Origin: Winogradskyella sp.
Lineage (GTDB): Bacteria; Bacteroidota; Bacteroidia; Flavobacteriales; Flavobacteriaceae
Direction: 5' to 3'
Assembly (NCBI RefSeq): GCF_016744625.1
Contig: NZ_JADGDZ010000013.1
Span: 17,660-58,430 of the forward strand
DNA: 40,771 nt
Position numbers and translations under genes: made by a program. Positions 16,555-25,969 of the stretch are shown here, one piece after another (position 1 is the stretch's first letter; every line of letters starts with the position of its first letter). The notes below the pieces were generated by a model. It made no database searches. It was given only the letters and a program-made list of their open reading frames with translations, and had not been told where the DNA came from.

Positions 16555-19015
16555 TTTACTGCTTTTAATACTTGTATGTTTTAGTTGTCAACCAAAGCAT
16601 GATGTTCCTGTTACAATAGAATTGAATACCAATTGGCAGTTTAAAAAAGTAAATGATACACTTTGGCAATCCGCGACTGTTCCTGGAAATGTGCATTCAG
16701 ATTTACTAGATCACAGTTTAATAGAAGATCCATTTATTGGAGGCAATGAAAAGGATGTACAATGGGTTTCTGAAACTGATTGGGAATACAAAATCACATT
16801 TTCAGTAGATGAAAAAATACTTCAAAAGAAAAACATAGAATTAAATTTTGAAGGCTTAGATACTTACGCTTCTGTGTATTTAAATGATATTTTAATTCTG
16901 AAATCCGATAATGCTTTTAACTCTTATTTGATAGATGTAAAACAGTTTGTTAAGTCTGAAAATAATTTGAGAATAGTTTTTGAACATACTTTAAAACATG
17001 AAGAAGCAGAAAAAACGAAGTTGTCATATCAATTACCTGAGGGCAATCGTATCTTTACTCGAAAAGCACAGTTTCAATATGGTTGGGATTGGGGACCGAA
17101 ATTAAACACAAGTGGAATTTGGCGACCAATTACACTTGAAGCTTGGAATGATGTTCGAATTCAAGATTTTCAAATTATTCAGAAAAAATTAAATGATTCA
17201 ATAGCTGTGTTGGAGGCGGATTTGTCATTCAAAGGTTTTTGGCAAGATGATATTTACATTGATTATTATGTTAATGATAATTTCATAGGAACTCATGATA
17301 TAGAAATGTCTAAAAATTTTGGAATGTTTTTCAATTTTGAAATAAAGATGCCAAAGCTATGGTGGCCACACAATCTAGGAGAGCCTTATTTGTATGATTT
17401 AAAAGCGGTTGTTAAAAAAGATGATAAAATTCTAGACAGCATTTCAATTAAAAAAGGATTAAGAACTATTGAGCATATTGCCGAAAAAGATGATAATGGA
17501 GAATCATTCTATTTTAAAATCAATGACTTGCCAGTTTATGCAAAAGGAGCGAATTACATTCCTCAAAATAGCTTGCAGAATAAAGTAACTGATGCACATT
17601 ATGAAAGCTTATTAAATGATGTCGTTAATGCCAATATGAATATGCTCAGAGTTTGGGGTGGAGGTATTTATGAGAATGACATTTTTTACGACTTATGCGA
17701 TGAGAAAGGCATTTTAATTTGGCAAGATTTTATGTTTGCTTGTGCTATGTATCCTGGAGATAAAGGTTTTTTAAATATAGTAGAGCATGAAGTATATGAC
17801 AATGTAAAGAGACTTAGAAACCATGCGTCAATTGCATTATGGTGTGGAAATAATGAAAATTCAGAGGGTTGGCATCGTTGGGGCTGGCAAGCAGATAGAA
17901 GCGAGGAAGAGAAAGAAGAGATTTGGAATAACTACTTAAAAGTGTTCGATTCTATTTTGCCAAAAACAGTTGCTAGTTTAACAGATGTAGATTATTGGGA
18001 GTCTTCACCTAAATATGGACGAGGAAATCTTAAATATAAAACGGAAGGAGACGCACACGATTGGTGGATTTGGCATGATGGTTATCCTTTTGAACATCTC
18101 GAAGAAAACGTGCCACGTTTTATGAGTGAGTTTGGTTTTCAGTCTTTTTCTAGTTATGAAACAATTCGCTATATCAATCAGAATGATTCAATTGAAATAA
18201 GTTCGGAAGGTTTTAAGAACCATCAAAAGCATTCGAGAGGTTTTCAGATAATAGAAGATTATATGAAGCGTGATTTTCCTGTTCCGACTGAGTCAGAAGA
18301 TTATGTGTATATGAGCCAATTATTGCAAGCTTATGGAATTACAAAAGGTATTGAAGCACAACGACGAGCAAAGCCTTATAATATGGGAACTTTATATTGG
18401 CAACTCAATGATTGTTGGCCAGCGGTTTCATGGTCGAGTATTGATTATTTTGGGAATTGGAAAGCTCTGCATTATAAAGCTAAGCGAAGTTTTGAGGATG
18501 TATTGATTTCTTCAAAAGTTGAAAATAACATACTTAAAACATGGATTGTTAATGATAGTCTTCAATCTAAAAAAGGACAGTTATCAATGCGATTATTAGA
18601 TTTTGATGGTAAAGTGATATGGAAAAATTCTAAATCAATTGAGGTTGATGCAAACTCAAGTACTATGCAATTCGAGGTAGATTTAAATACAATTCAATTT
18701 AATAAAGATGACGTAGTTTTAGTTTCAAAATTCAATAATGAAATTTCATACTTCTATTTTGTAAAACCAAAAGACTTAAAATTAAAATCTAAAGTTATTC
18801 AAAAGAAAATCACAAAAATTAATGATGGTTTTAATATTGAATTATCGAGTAGAACACTTCAAAAGGATGTGTTTTTGTTTACTAAAAACAAAGGTCATTT
18901 TTCAGATAATTTCTTTGATATGCTACCAAATGATAGACTTATTATTCATTTTAAAACAGAGCATAAAACACTAGATGATTTACAGCTAAAAAGCTTTAAC
19001 AATTTCATAAGATAA
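16544..19015 (+). CDS. GH2-family beta-mannosidase lipoprotein
   Basis: An 823-residue exo-beta-mannosidase that hydrolyses Man-beta-1,4-GlcNAc, the core linkage of N-glycans. The leader MRYSLLLLILVCFSC has a lipobox (Cys15). N-terminal GH2 sandwich domains contain VPGNVHSDLLDH, QFQYGWDWGPKLNTSGIW and WWPHNLGEP, all typical of beta-mannosidases. The TIM barrel has NMLRVWGGGIYE, the acid/base Glu438 in WCGNNE and the nucleophile Glu529 in MSEFGFQSF, plus YWQLNDCWPAVSWSSID. The length matches bacterial family members. Translation probably starts inside the last codons of cutC (11-bp overlap). It is probably attached to the periplasmic or outer membrane face. Confidence 0.93.
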   Translation: MRYSLLLLILVCFSCQPKHDVPVTIELNTNWQFKKVNDTLWQSATVPGNVHSDLLDHSLIEDPFIGGNEKDVQWVSETDWEYKITFSVDEKILQKKNIELNFEGLDTYASVYLNDILILKSDNAFNSYLIDVKQFVKSENNLRIVFEHTLKHEEAEKTKLSYQLPEGNRIFTRKAQFQYGWDWGPKLNTSGIWRPITLEAWNDVRIQDFQIIQKKLNDSIAVLEADLSFKGFWQDDIYIDYYVNDNFIGTHDIEMSKNFGMFFNFEIKMPKLWWPHNLGEPYLYDLKAVVKKDDKILDSISIKKGLRTIEHIAEKDDNGESFYFKINDLPVYAKGANYIPQNSLQNKVTDAHYESLLNDVVNANMNMLRVWGGGIYENDIFYDLCDEKGILIWQDFMFACAMYPGDKGFLNIVEHEVYDNVKRLRNHASIALWCGNNENSEGWHRWGWQADRSEEEKEEIWNNYLKVFDSILPKTVASLTDVDYWESSPKYGRGNLKYKTEGDAHDWWIWHDGYPFEHLEENVPRFMSEFGFQSFSSYETIRYINQNDSIEISSEGFKNHQKHSRGFQIIEDYMKRDFPVPTESEDYVYMSQLLQAYGITKGIEAQRRAKPYNMGTLYWQLNDCWPAVSWSSIDYFGNWKALHYKAKRSFEDVLISSKVENNILKTWIVNDSLQSKKGQLSMRLLDFDGKVIWKNSKSIEVDANSSTMQFEVDLNTIQFNKDDVVLVSKFNNEISYFYFVKPKDLKLKSKVIQKKITKINDGFNIELSSRTLQKDVFLFTKNKGHFSDNFFDMLPNDRLIIHFKTEHKTLDDLQLKSFNNFIR

Positions 19016-19032
19016 GGCTGTAAGCATATTAG

Positions 19033-19040
19033 TATCTTTG
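19033..19040 (+). promoter_or_regulatory. Candidate -7 box for the metallophosphoesterase gene
   Basis: TATCTTTG matches TAnnTTTG exactly and lies 17 bp before the ATG at 19058, allowing a short leader. No clear -33 TTG is seen at 19-20 bp upstream. Confidence 0.45.
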
Positions 19041-19057
19041 ATAATTAATTTTTTTAT

Positions 19058-20293
19058 ATGATCCGTTGGATAATTTTTATTGTAATCATTGGTGTTGCAG
19101 ATTTTTACGCCTTTCAAACTTTACGTACCTTAACTAAGAGTACTTGGTGGTATGCTGTATATTGGTTGTTTACAATTGCCATTTTAGGAAATTTTATCTA
19201 TCAATTTTTTGGCTTTAATCGTAGTGATGGATTTTCTCATAGTAATTCTTACGCTGTTGGTTTTTTAATAGCTATGGCTGTGCCAAAATTGGTATTAATT
19301 ATCGTCATGTTTGGTGAAGATATTTTTAGAGTACCACAAGCTATTTACAGTTACTTCACTCAGAATAGTAATCTAGAGGGTAATCATTTTCCAGCTCGTA
19401 GAAAGTTTGTGAGTCAGATTGCTTTAGGTATGGCAGCGATTCCTTTCGCTTCAGTTTTATATGGTATTTATAAAGGGAAATATAACTTTAAGGTTTTAAA
19501 CTATACGTTGTATTTTGAAGATTTACCAGATGCCTTTGATGGTTATAAACTCACTCAAATAAGTGATGTACATTCTGGCAGTTTTGATAATATTGACAAA
19601 GTAGAATACGCTATAGATTTAATAAACGAGCAACAATCTGATGTTATTTTGTTTACAGGTGATATGGTAAATAATAAAGCCACAGAGATGCATCCTTATT
19701 TGGATATCTTCAAAAAACTAAAGGCTAAAGATGGTATGTATTCGGTTTTAGGAAATCATGATTATGGTGATTACGTAGATTGGGATTCTGATGAAGCAAA
19801 AGTGCAAAATCTTTTGGATTTAAAAACACTTCAAAAAGATATTGGTTTCGATTTACTCTTGAATGAAAACCGATTTATAGAAAAAGATGGACAGCGTATT
19901 GCTTTGGTTGGTGTTGAAAATTGGGGAATAGGTGGTTTTAAACAAGCTGGTGATTTAAAGAAAGCGTCTAGCCTAGTAGATAAAGATGATTTTAAAATAC
20001 TAATGAGTCACGACCCAAGTCATTGGGATGCTGAGGTAGTTAATGATGCTTATCATTATCACTTAACATTAAGTGGTCATACTCATGGTATGCAATTTGG
20101 AATTGAAATACCAGGTTGGTTTAAATGGAGTCCAGTAAAATGGCGATACAAGCGTTGGGCAGGCATCTATGAAGCGCTAGATCAATATATAAATGTCAAT
20201 AGAGGTTTTGGGTATTTAGCTTTTCCTGGTCGTGTAGGTATATGGCCAGAAATTACAGTAATAGAGCTCAAAAAAGGAAAGAAAGAAGCCTAA
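19058..20293 (+). CDS. Membrane-anchored calcineurin-like metallophosphoesterase
   Basis: A 411-residue protein with about three N-terminal membrane helices (about 3-20, 32-52, 67-86), a further hydrophobic segment near 120-137, and a calcineurin-like phosphoesterase domain. Metal-binding motifs are present in order: ISDVHSG (Asp170, His172), TGDMVNN (Asp202), GNHDYGD (Asn233, His234), MSHDP (His318) and SGHTHGMQFG (His341, His343). This layout resembles the YaeI/YkuE type of envelope phosphodiesterases. The natural substrate is unknown; lipid-linked or nucleotide substrates are possible. It follows the beta-mannosidase by 42 bp but seems to have its own promoter. Confidence 0.88.
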   Translation: MIRWIIFIVIIGVADFYAFQTLRTLTKSTWWYAVYWLFTIAILGNFIYQFFGFNRSDGFSHSNSYAVGFLIAMAVPKLVLIIVMFGEDIFRVPQAIYSYFTQNSNLEGNHFPARRKFVSQIALGMAAIPFASVLYGIYKGKYNFKVLNYTLYFEDLPDAFDGYKLTQISDVHSGSFDNIDKVEYAIDLINEQQSDVILFTGDMVNNKATEMHPYLDIFKKLKAKDGMYSVLGNHDYGDYVDWDSDEAKVQNLLDLKTLQKDIGFDLLLNENRFIEKDGQRIALVGVENWGIGGFKQAGDLKKASSLVDKDDFKILMSHDPSHWDAEVVNDAYHYHLTLSGHTHGMQFGIEIPGWFKWSPVKWRYKRWAGIYEALDQYINVNRGFGYLAFPGRVGIWPEITVIELKKGKKEA

Positions 20294-20362
20294 TTGTTTT
20301 AAAATGCTTATTTTTATGTTGCTCATTACGAACTTACTAGAGTTTGCCATTAAAATTTGATG

Positions 20363-20370
20363 TAGGTTTG
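20363..20370 (+). promoter_or_regulatory. Candidate -7 box for the thioredoxin-fold gene
   Basis: TAGGTTTG matches TAnnTTTG. A TTG at 20344-20346 lies 16 bp upstream. The ATG of the next gene is 31 bp downstream. Confidence 0.4.
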
Positions 20371-20400
20371 TATAACACGTTTGACTAAAAACTATAACGT

Positions 20401-20697
20401 ATGTCAAAATTTGGGGAATTAATAGATGTAGATATTCCTGTTCTATTAGACTTCTATACAGAATGGAATGATCCATCTACTGCAATGCATCCTGTACTTA
20501 GAGATGTAGCTGCTGCAATGGGAGATAAAGCCAAAGTCATTAAAATTGATGTGGATAAAAATAAGGAACTAGCCGAAGCACTTAGAGTTAAGGGATTGCC
20601 GACTTTGATTATCTACAAAAATGGTGAAATGAAATGGAGACACAGTGGTGAGCAAGATGCTAATACTTTAATCGGAATTATTCAAGAATACATTTAG
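20401..20697 (+). CDS. Thioredoxin-fold protein lacking both active-site cysteines
   Basis: A 98-residue cytoplasmic protein with the thioredoxin fold pattern: VLLDFYTEW (strand beta-3 of the fold), KVIKIDVDKNKELAEALRVKGLPTLIIYKNGE (helix, cis-Pro67 and beta-4/5), and a C-terminal helix. The usual WCGPC is replaced by WNDPST (22-27), and the whole protein contains no cysteine, so it cannot do dithiol chemistry. The length matches a normal thioredoxin, so the gene is intact and not decayed. It may act as a binding scaffold or chaperone. It is convergent with the deacetylase gene, with one base between the stop codons. Confidence 0.88.
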   Translation: MSKFGELIDVDIPVLLDFYTEWNDPSTAMHPVLRDVAAAMGDKAKVIKIDVDKNKELAEALRVKGLPTLIIYKNGEMKWRHSGEQDANTLIGIIQEYI

Positions 20698-20698
20698 G

Positions 20699-21337
20699 CT
20701 ATAAGGCTTTAAATACGTAGCCCATTTTTTTATAATATTCTAAAACTTTAGGTAACACATGTTTTAAATTTCGTGATGCTTTTATACTATCATGGAAAAC
20801 AATAATACTACCTTCTTTTGCTGCTGAAATTACATTATTATAGCACGTATTCTCGTTTATAGAACTATCCCAATCATAGGACAAAACGTCCCAAAGTATA
20901 ACTCTATAACCACGTTTTAATAGTTTTTTACTCTGCTTATTTTTAAACTTGCCATAAGGTGGTCTAAACATTGGTGTGGAATCATCAGTTTTAAAATTAT
21001 TGATAATTTTTTCCGTTTTTAAAACATCTTTGTAGTATACCTTAGTTTTATGTTTCCAGCCTTTTAGATGATTATATGTGTGATTTCCAACGGTGTGACC
21101 TTCAGTAATTATGTGTTGAAAAATTTCTGGATGCTTTTCGATATTATTTCCAATACAAAAGAAAGTCGCTTTAGCATTAAAATCTTTTAATGTTTGAAGT
21201 ACCCAATTCGTGATTTCTGGTGTTGGACCATCATCAAAAGTGAGATATAGTTCTTTTTTATCTGTTTGGATATTCCAGACAAAATTCGGAAATAATGTTT
21301 TTACAAATCCAGGTGTTTTTGCTGGAATTATCTGCAT
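20699..21337 (-). CDS. Polysaccharide deacetylase (NodB homology domain)
   Basis: A 212-residue carbohydrate esterase of family 4 type. The five NodB motifs are present: TFDDGPT (Asp35/Asp36), HTYNH (His86, His90 metal ligands), RPPYG, DVLSYDW and IVFHDS. It removes acetyl groups from N-acetylated sugars such as peptidoglycan or other envelope polymers; the substrate cannot be told here. No signal peptide is evident (MQIIPAKTPGFVKTLFPNFV is only weakly hydrophobic), so the cell location is uncertain. It follows the DUF2723 gene by 6 bp in the same direction, suggesting co-transcription. Confidence 0.9.
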   Translation of the reverse strand: MQIIPAKTPGFVKTLFPNFVWNIQTDKKELYLTFDDGPTPEITNWVLQTLKDFNAKATFFCIGNNIEKHPEIFQHIITEGHTVGNHTYNHLKGWKHKTKVYYKDVLKTEKIINNFKTDDSTPMFRPPYGKFKNKQSKKLLKRGYRVILWDVLSYDWDSSINENTCYNNVISAAKEGSIIVFHDSIKASRNLKHVLPKVLEYYKKMGYVFKAL

Positions 21338-21343
21338 ACTAAT

Positions 21344-24300
21344 TTAATCTTCTGGTGATATATTTTTAATAGTATCCTTAACAGTTGATTGTAAATCGAT
21401 ATCATCAGGAACTTCAGGTAATTCGTCATTATTATAACGATTCATTAATTTATCAAAAAGACCTAAGTAACCATTAAATTTCTTAGTTTCTTCTAAAGCA
21501 AATTCCTTATCATTATATATAACTAAAATATCAATCAATGCTCTATAGCGTTGAATATCTAAATAAATGTCCTCTCCAACTTTTCGTTCTTGATTCTCTA
21601 ACGAAAGACTGCTGTAATACATTAAATTTTCTTGATATTTATTAGCTACATCTTTATAAAGTGCTCTCCCCTTTTCTATGTTGCCAATTTCGTAATAGGC
21701 ACTTACATAAGGCTCTAGTAATGAGTAAAATCCAAATTTATCCACTGGCATTTTTTTCATAGCTATATCTGCAACTTCTTCAGCCTTATCTAATTTGTCT
21801 TCGTTGATAAGTTGCTCAATTAGTCGTGCTAAATTACCTCTGTATGTAATTCCGTTTCGTCTAGTTTCAATATCATGATAAATGTTTTCTCCACTTCCTC
21901 CCCATTCCCATGATTTAACCATGTCGTACATTAAATCGGGATCTACTCGACCCATATCATAAGGATTAGCTCTATCAACAGCTGTTTTTATAGGCACTAA
22001 TTTGTAGCACATACCGTCTAATTGTAAATAATCCTTAAGCCATACGTAATCTTCAGCACCAAAGGCTCCACCAGTAAAATAAATTGGTCGTTCCCAATTG
22101 TTATTGGCAATAATATCTAACATTAAGAGTCGATTTTTGTAAATATAACTACCTTCAATTTCTGTATATAGATTGTCCTCTATTTTATCAGCGTCCTTTG
22201 GTTTAACGATCCCATTTTTTAGAACCATATCTTTATTTACAGGAATACTTATACTACGTGTTGGAAAATAATTAGAGTTTAATAAGTGGCTAGGATATTG
22301 TCTTGGATCTTCACCTTGCTTTTCTACTACATATCTAAATTTTGTACTAGGTTTTTCACTAGCGACAAAATCCATAAAACTTTGAAGAGGTAAAGTGTCC
22401 TTGGTTATTTCTCTTCTAATAATAACATCTCTAGTTCCACCTCGATATTGCTTATGAGTTAATTGCGACGGAATAGGGTCACTTTCATAGGCTTTACGCT
22501 TCATTTGATCGATATACCAATCGGTTTGAAATAAACTGGTATTAACCACACGCACATCAGTACGGACTCCTTCAATTTCTTGTAAATACCACAATGGGAA
22601 TGAGTCATTATCTCCAATTGTAAACAGAATTGAGTTTGGCGCACAAGACTCTAAATACTTACGAGCCATAGCGTTTGCAGTGTGCTTTCCTGAACGGTCA
22701 TGGTCATCCCAGTTATTAGCAGCTAAAACACCAGGCACTATAATAATGCATGCTAATGTAATTGCTGGTGCTAAAAGTTTTGACTTTATATTAGATTTTA
22801 AAAGATCATAAATAGCATATACACCAAAACCAATCCAAATAGTAAATACATAAAACGAACCTACAACAGAATAATCTCTTTCACGAGGTTCAAAAGGTCT
22901 TACGTTAGTATAAAACTGAATAGCTAAGCCTGTTAATAAGAAAAACACAAGTAATACCCAAAAGCGTTTCATATCTGAGTATAATAAAAAGAAGAATCCA
23001 GCTAAGCCTAGTAATAATGGTAAGAAATAGTATGTGTTCCTCGCTTTATTATCTACTACATCTGTAGGTAAGTTGTCTTGAGAAAGGCCTAAATGAAGTT
23101 CATCAATAAATTGTATTCCAGAAATCCAATTTCCATTGAAATCATCATATTTTCCTTGAATATCATTTTGTCGTCCTGTAAAGTTCCACATAAAATAACG
23201 CCAATACATATAGCCAAACTGGTATTGAAACATGTACATGGTATTGTCTACAAACGAAGGCTTTTCTATGACTAAATATTGCTGTCCATAACGTCTCAAG
23301 AACTGATCGTAATCTTCATAATCTATCTCGCCTTGAGCTATACGCATTCTAAAATCATTCACAATTTGATCGAATCGTCGTTTTTCTTGTACAGAATATT
23401 GACCAGCTTGTTCTTCATCTAGACCAGCATTAAGGGCTTCTTTATAAGCACGAGTTTGTAGATTAGGATCGACTTTAAAGTCGATTAAACCAGTAAACAT
23501 CATGTAGTTTTCTGCATGTTCGCTACTCCACATTCGTGGTAGTATAGAAGCATGTCCGTGGTTATAGTTTTGTTTACTATTCTCCCAGTCGTTTATGATA
23601 ACGTACTTCCCTAGTTCATCATCACGTTCGTAATTCTTCTTGTCATCTATAAATGGCTTATCTTCATCCTGTCCAGAATAAATTTCAGTAAACTGTGGTC
23701 CATAGAATAAATGAGTCTCAGGATATTGTTCTAAATTATAATAAGCTAGTAATTCTCTTGCATCAGAAGGGTCATTTTCATTAATAATAACTTGAGCATT
23801 TGCACGTATTGGAAGCATCATCCAAGATGAAAATCCAATAAAAATAAACATAAGGGCAAGTACTAGAGTATTGGTATGTAGCATTCCTTTTTTTCTAGTA
23901 AAATTCAAACCAAAATAGAATAGACCAATAACAATTAAAGCTGTAATTATGGTGCCTGAATTAAAAGGTAGCCCAATTGAATTCACAAAAAATACTTCTA
24001 AATAACCAAAGAGTTTTAAGGTTGAAGGTAATAGAAGTTTAAAGATAAAAAGTAAAATTGCCGCTGAAGCTACATTGGCAATTATAAAATTCTTTATAGT
24101 AATTGTTTTATAATTCTTAAAATAATAGATTAAACCAATTGCAGGAATAGTTAATAAACCCATAAAGTGAACTCCAAAAGATAAGCCAATGACAAAGGCA
24201 ATAAGGATAAGCCATCTATTGCCTCTAGGTTTATGCATGTCTTGTTCCCAGCGTAAGGCGAGGTAAAACATCACAGCCATTATAAGGGTTGCCATGGCAT

Positions 24301-24742
24301 AAACTTCGGTTTCTACTGCGTTAAACCAAAACGAATCTGTAAATGTAAAAGCTAAACTACCAACTAAAGCACTTCCTAATATAGCATATCCTTTACTAGG
24401 ACTTGGATCTTTTTCGTAATTAACTAATTTCACAAGTAAAATGCTTATCGTCCAAAACATAAACAGAATGGTAAAAGCACTTGCTACTCCACTCATCATA
24501 TTCATTATCATACCAATTTGTGACGGCTCTAAAGCAAACATTGAGAAAAATGCTCCCAACATCTGAAATAGTGGTGCTCCAGGCGGATGTCCTACTTGCA
24601 ATTTAGATGAGGTTAAAATATATTCTCCAGCATCCCAAAAACTAACGGTTGGTTCAATGGTTAGTGCATACACTGTAAATGCTATAGCGAAAGCAAACCA
24701 TGCTAAAATATTATTCCACTTTTTAAAGTTAAAATCTGTCAT
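21344..24742 (-). CDS. DUF2723 (TMEM260-like, GT117) multi-pass membrane protein with C-terminal repeats
   Basis: A 1132-residue inner-membrane protein. The start is ATG 24742 (MTDFNFKKW); an ATG three codons upstream (24751) is an alternative. The N-terminal signature YALTIEPTVSFWDAGEYILTSS, then GHPPGAPL, is that of DUF2723, with the catalytic-type acidic pair in WDAGEY as in GT-C enzymes. About 12 membrane helices fall in residues 10-330 and 585-690. A large soluble region (690-1130) has FTIGDNDSFPLWYLQ and TPR-like helices near the end. The human relative TMEM260 is a protein O-mannosyltransferase (CAZy GT117), so a protein glycosylation role is plausible in bacteria. Bacteroidota O-glycosylate many envelope proteins, which fits. 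Confidence 0.88.
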   Translation of the reverse strand: MTDFNFKKWNNILAWFAFAIAFTVYALTIEPTVSFWDAGEYILTSSKLQVGHPPGAPLFQMLGAFFSMFALEPSQIGMIMNMMSGVASAFTILFMFWTISILLVKLVNYEKDPSPSKGYAILGSALVGSLAFTFTDSFWFNAVETEVYAMATLIMAVMFYLALRWEQDMHKPRGNRWLILIAFVIGLSFGVHFMGLLTIPAIGLIYYFKNYKTITIKNFIIANVASAAILLFIFKLLLPSTLKLFGYLEVFFVNSIGLPFNSGTIITALIVIGLFYFGLNFTRKKGMLHTNTLVLALMFIFIGFSSWMMLPIRANAQVIINENDPSDARELLAYYNLEQYPETHLFYGPQFTEIYSGQDEDKPFIDDKKNYERDDELGKYVIINDWENSKQNYNHGHASILPRMWSSEHAENYMMFTGLIDFKVDPNLQTRAYKEALNAGLDEEQAGQYSVQEKRRFDQIVNDFRMRIAQGEIDYEDYDQFLRRYGQQYLVIEKPSFVDNTMYMFQYQFGYMYWRYFMWNFTGRQNDIQGKYDDFNGNWISGIQFIDELHLGLSQDNLPTDVVDNKARNTYYFLPLLLGLAGFFFLLYSDMKRFWVLLVFFLLTGLAIQFYTNVRPFEPRERDYSVVGSFYVFTIWIGFGVYAIYDLLKSNIKSKLLAPAITLACIIIVPGVLAANNWDDHDRSGKHTANAMARKYLESCAPNSILFTIGDNDSFPLWYLQEIEGVRTDVRVVNTSLFQTDWYIDQMKRKAYESDPIPSQLTHKQYRGGTRDVIIRREITKDTLPLQSFMDFVASEKPSTKFRYVVEKQGEDPRQYPSHLLNSNYFPTRSISIPVNKDMVLKNGIVKPKDADKIEDNLYTEIEGSYIYKNRLLMLDIIANNNWERPIYFTGGAFGAEDYVWLKDYLQLDGMCYKLVPIKTAVDRANPYDMGRVDPDLMYDMVKSWEWGGSGENIYHDIETRRNGITYRGNLARLIEQLINEDKLDKAEEVADIAMKKMPVDKFGFYSLLEPYVSAYYEIGNIEKGRALYKDVANKYQENLMYYSSLSLENQERKVGEDIYLDIQRYRALIDILVIYNDKEFALEETKKFNGYLGLFDKLMNRYNNDELPEVPDDIDLQSTVKDTIKNISPED

Positions 24743-24845
24743 GAAAACCATTCTTATTGATGCTGGCGAATTTACTAATAATTACGATACAGCCTACGTT
24801 TTTAAGTTAACGTTAAGTAATTTCAATTATTTTCTTGTATTTTTT

Positions 24846-24875
24846 TTGTACAAGTGAAACTTTGTTATAAATTTG
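24846..24875 (+). promoter_or_regulatory. Promoter of tRNA-Gln
   Basis: TTG (24846-24848), a 19-bp spacer and TAAATTTG (24868-24875) match the Bacteroidota sigma-A promoter exactly. The tRNA begins 20 bp after the -7 box. Confidence 0.8.
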
Positions 24876-24894
24876 CATCCTCATTTTGAGAGAT

Positions 24895-24970
24895 TGGCCT
24901 ATGGTGTAACTGGCAACACATTGGTTTTTGGTACCAAAGAGTCTAGGTTCGATCCCTAGTGGGCCAACCA
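24895..24970 (+). tRNA. tRNA-Gln (anticodon TTG)
   Basis: The 76-nt sequence folds fully. The acceptor stem is TGGCCTA/TGGGCCA, the D arm GTGT..ACAC, the anticodon stem TTGGT/ACCAA with loop TTTTGGT and anticodon TTG, and the T arm CTAGG-TTCGATC-CCTAG. Discriminator A and CCA are encoded in the DNA. Confidence 0.96.
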
Positions 24971-24973
24971 GAA

Positions 24974-25007
24974 AAAAAATCCTAATCAAAATTGATTAGG
25001 ATTTTTT
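24974..25007. terminator. Bidirectional terminator between tRNA-Gln and the usp gene
   Basis: AATCCTAATCAA pairs with TTGATTAGGATT around a short loop, flanked by an A-run on the left and a T-run on the right. It can stop the tRNA transcript on the plus strand and the universal stress protein transcript (stop at 25029) on the minus strand. Confidence 0.85.
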
Positions 25008-25028
25008 CATTTCTATACGTTATTGTTT

Positions 25029-25853
25029 CTAAATCTTAAATGTAATCACTGGTCTATTAGCATGATTAACCAAGTCTTCACTAATACTGCTATTAAAAAA
25101 GTGAGCAATGCCTTGTCGTCCATGTGTGCTAATACCAATAAGATCAGCATCAATATCTTTAGAGAAATTTAAGATACCTTGTTCTACAGTAGTATCATTA
25201 TGGATTGTGATGGTATAATTTTCAAAGGTTTGTCCAGCAATAAAATCGTTGACACGAGTATTTGCATCATGTGTTGTAATGAAGTTATTTGCTGTATTTA
25301 CCATTAATAAATGAATTTTTGCACTAACTGCTTTAGCAAATTTTACAGCTTGCTTGTAAGTTTCTTTATTGTCATTTTTAAAGTCTGAAGCAAATACAAA
25401 ATCAGTAATATCGAATGTGCTATGTTCATTTTTTATAACTAAAACAGGGACATCAGAAGTACGAACTACCTTTTCTGCATTAGAACCAACAAACATTTCT
25501 TTTAAACCCGAAGCTCCGTGAGATCCCATAACAATAAGGTCAATATCAAACTCTTTACAAGCATCTTTAATCTCATTAAATGTAATGTCAGCTTTTACAG
25601 TTTCATGCACAGTGAGCCCTTCTAGAAAATCACTTTCTAGTAAATCTTCAAATTTTTTGTGAGCCAATTTCATAAAGAATAAGGCTTCAGGTATATCACT
25701 TTGTACAGCTCCCGGATCTATTTGTTGCATTGGAATTTCCATCATATGTAGCAGATAAATTTCTGCATCATGCTTATTTGCTAGCATTGCAGCTACTTTT
25801 AAGGCGTTTTCTGCCTGTTCTGAAAAATCTGTAGGGACTAGTATTTTATTCAT
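25029..25853 (-). CDS. Tandem universal stress protein (UspA family)
   Basis: A 274-residue cytoplasmic protein made of two Usp domains (about 1-142 and 147-274). The first begins MNKILVPTDFSEQAENAL and carries the ATP-binding type motif GSHGASGLKEMFVGSNAEKVVR, then VPVLVIK. The second has a degraded version (GISTHGRQGIAHFFNSSISEDLV), so nucleotide binding may be confined to domain one. Tandem Usp proteins are common in Bacteroidota and respond to stress, but the partner is unknown. It is divergent from rimP and shares the terminator with tRNA-Gln. Confidence 0.92.
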   Translation of the reverse strand: MNKILVPTDFSEQAENALKVAAMLANKHDAEIYLLHMMEIPMQQIDPGAVQSDIPEALFFMKLAHKKFEDLLESDFLEGLTVHETVKADITFNEIKDACKEFDIDLIVMGSHGASGLKEMFVGSNAEKVVRTSDVPVLVIKNEHSTFDITDFVFASDFKNDNKETYKQAVKFAKAVSAKIHLLMVNTANNFITTHDANTRVNDFIAGQTFENYTITIHNDTTVEQGILNFSKDIDADLIGISTHGRQGIAHFFNSSISEDLVNHANRPVITFKI

Positions 25854-25911
25854 TGATTTTGATATTTGTTAGTCTTATAAATCTAAGAAAATAAATCCAT
25901 ATAATGAAGCT

Positions 25912-25942
25912 TTGAAAAATCAATATAAATATCGTATATTTG
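25912..25942 (+). promoter_or_regulatory. Promoter of the rimP-nusA-infB operon
   Basis: TTG (25912-25914), a 20-bp spacer and TATATTTG (25935-25942) match the Bacteroidota consensus perfectly. Transcription would start near 25949, giving a leader of about 57 nt before the rimP ATG. Confidence 0.8.
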
Positions 25943-25969
25943 CACCGTTGTTTACGAAAATGAATACAC

